Origin: Streptomyces inhibens
GTDB taxonomy: Bacteria; Actinomycetota; Actinomycetes; Streptomycetales; Streptomycetaceae
Direction: 5' to 3'
NCBI RefSeq assembly: GCF_003389455.1
Contig: NZ_QUAC01000242.1
Location: 12,065-52,250 of the forward strand
Length of the DNA: 40,186 nt
Part shown: positions 40,039 to 40,186 of the stretch, in pieces
Layout: each line of letters opens with the position of its first letter
Numbering within the stretch: the first letter of the stretch is position 1
Notes under the pieces: generated by a model
What the model was told of the DNA's origin: nothing
What the model saw: the letters and a program-made list of their open reading frames with translations, nothing else
Database searches by the model: none
Program-made: the position numbers and the translations under genes

Positions 40039-40186
40039 ATGAACGAGGCACAACCGCAGAACCACGACCACAACGAGGCCGGCCCGAGCCGCCGTTCGGT
40101 CCTGTGGACCGCCGGTGCGGCGGGGGCCGGGCTGGGGCTCGGCGGGCTCACGGCCGGTCAGGCCGCGGCGGCCGCGCCCGGGGCGG
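40039..40186 (+). CDS. Tat-signal exported protein (N-terminal part only)
   Basis: The first 49 codons of a gene that runs off the right edge. The ATG is four to five bases after GGAGG. A twin-arginine signal (SRRSVLWTAGAAGAG) followed by a Gly/Leu/Ala core and an Ala-rich AxA-like cleavage site near residue 43 indicates export by the Tat pathway, implying a folded or cofactor-containing enzyme. Its function cannot be told from this part. Confidence 0.75.
   Translation, partial: MNEAQPQNHDHNEAGPSRRSVLWTAGAAGAGLGLGGLTAGQAAAAAPGA

Overview
The window is chromosomal DNA of a Streptomyces-type actinomycete. GC content is very high, coding regions have a strong G/C third-position bias, many starts are GTG, and coupled stop/start overlaps are common. 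The gene families also fit: a conservon (cvnA-D), a DUF5753 XRE regulator with a DUF397 partner, a single rare TTA codon, and probable leaderless transcripts. No rRNA, tRNA, CRISPR array, transposase, phage or plasmid gene was seen.

Left part (1-6239): a sugar-alcohol (polyol) utilisation region. A polyol ABC binding lipoprotein (partial), a SorC-type regulator and an RbtT/DalT-type permease lie on the minus strand. A DeoR-type regulator, a zinc polyol dehydrogenase and a xylulokinase-type kinase diverge on the plus strand, with paired promoters and an inverted repeat between them. Next (6393-10923) is an alkanesulfonate operon, ssuCBAD. It is preceded by a probably leaderless 27-codon Cys-containing leader peptide and two mutually exclusive hairpins, which look like a cysteine attenuator. 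A strong terminator closes it. A triple-repeat protein of unknown function and a flavin monooxygenase follow.

Middle (14631-24499): a five-gene minus-strand operon of an MHYT membrane protein plus conservon cvnABCD; an isolated transcription unit for a 19-residue hydrophobic peptide; an MHS-family carboxylate permease interrupted by an in-frame tandem repeat; and lutABC for L-lactate oxidation. The next genes are a membrane-anchored terpene-cyclase-like toroid protein and a cupin protein whose gene has a TTA codon, with a convergent NUDIX gene overlapping the cupin 3' end. The remnant of a beta-galactosidase gene and an SGNH hydrolase come next.

Right part (29134-40186): an XRE/DUF397 regulatory pair diverges from four coupled small genes. 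After a hairpin, these lead to a 40-residue Pro/Gly-rich peptide with two Asp-Gly-Gly motifs. Three bases later lies a protein-L-isoaspartate methyltransferase homologue with the enlarged architecture seen in RiPP pathways. This looks like a minimal aspartimide-forming (imiditide-like) peptide system and is the best candidate for something undescribed. A MarR-controlled ABC exporter, a large FAD/Fe-S D-lactate dehydrogenase, a secreted alpha-amylase with CTTGCAG-type operators, and the start of a Tat-exported protein finish the window.

All calls come from reading the sequence and recalling family motifs. No database search was possible.
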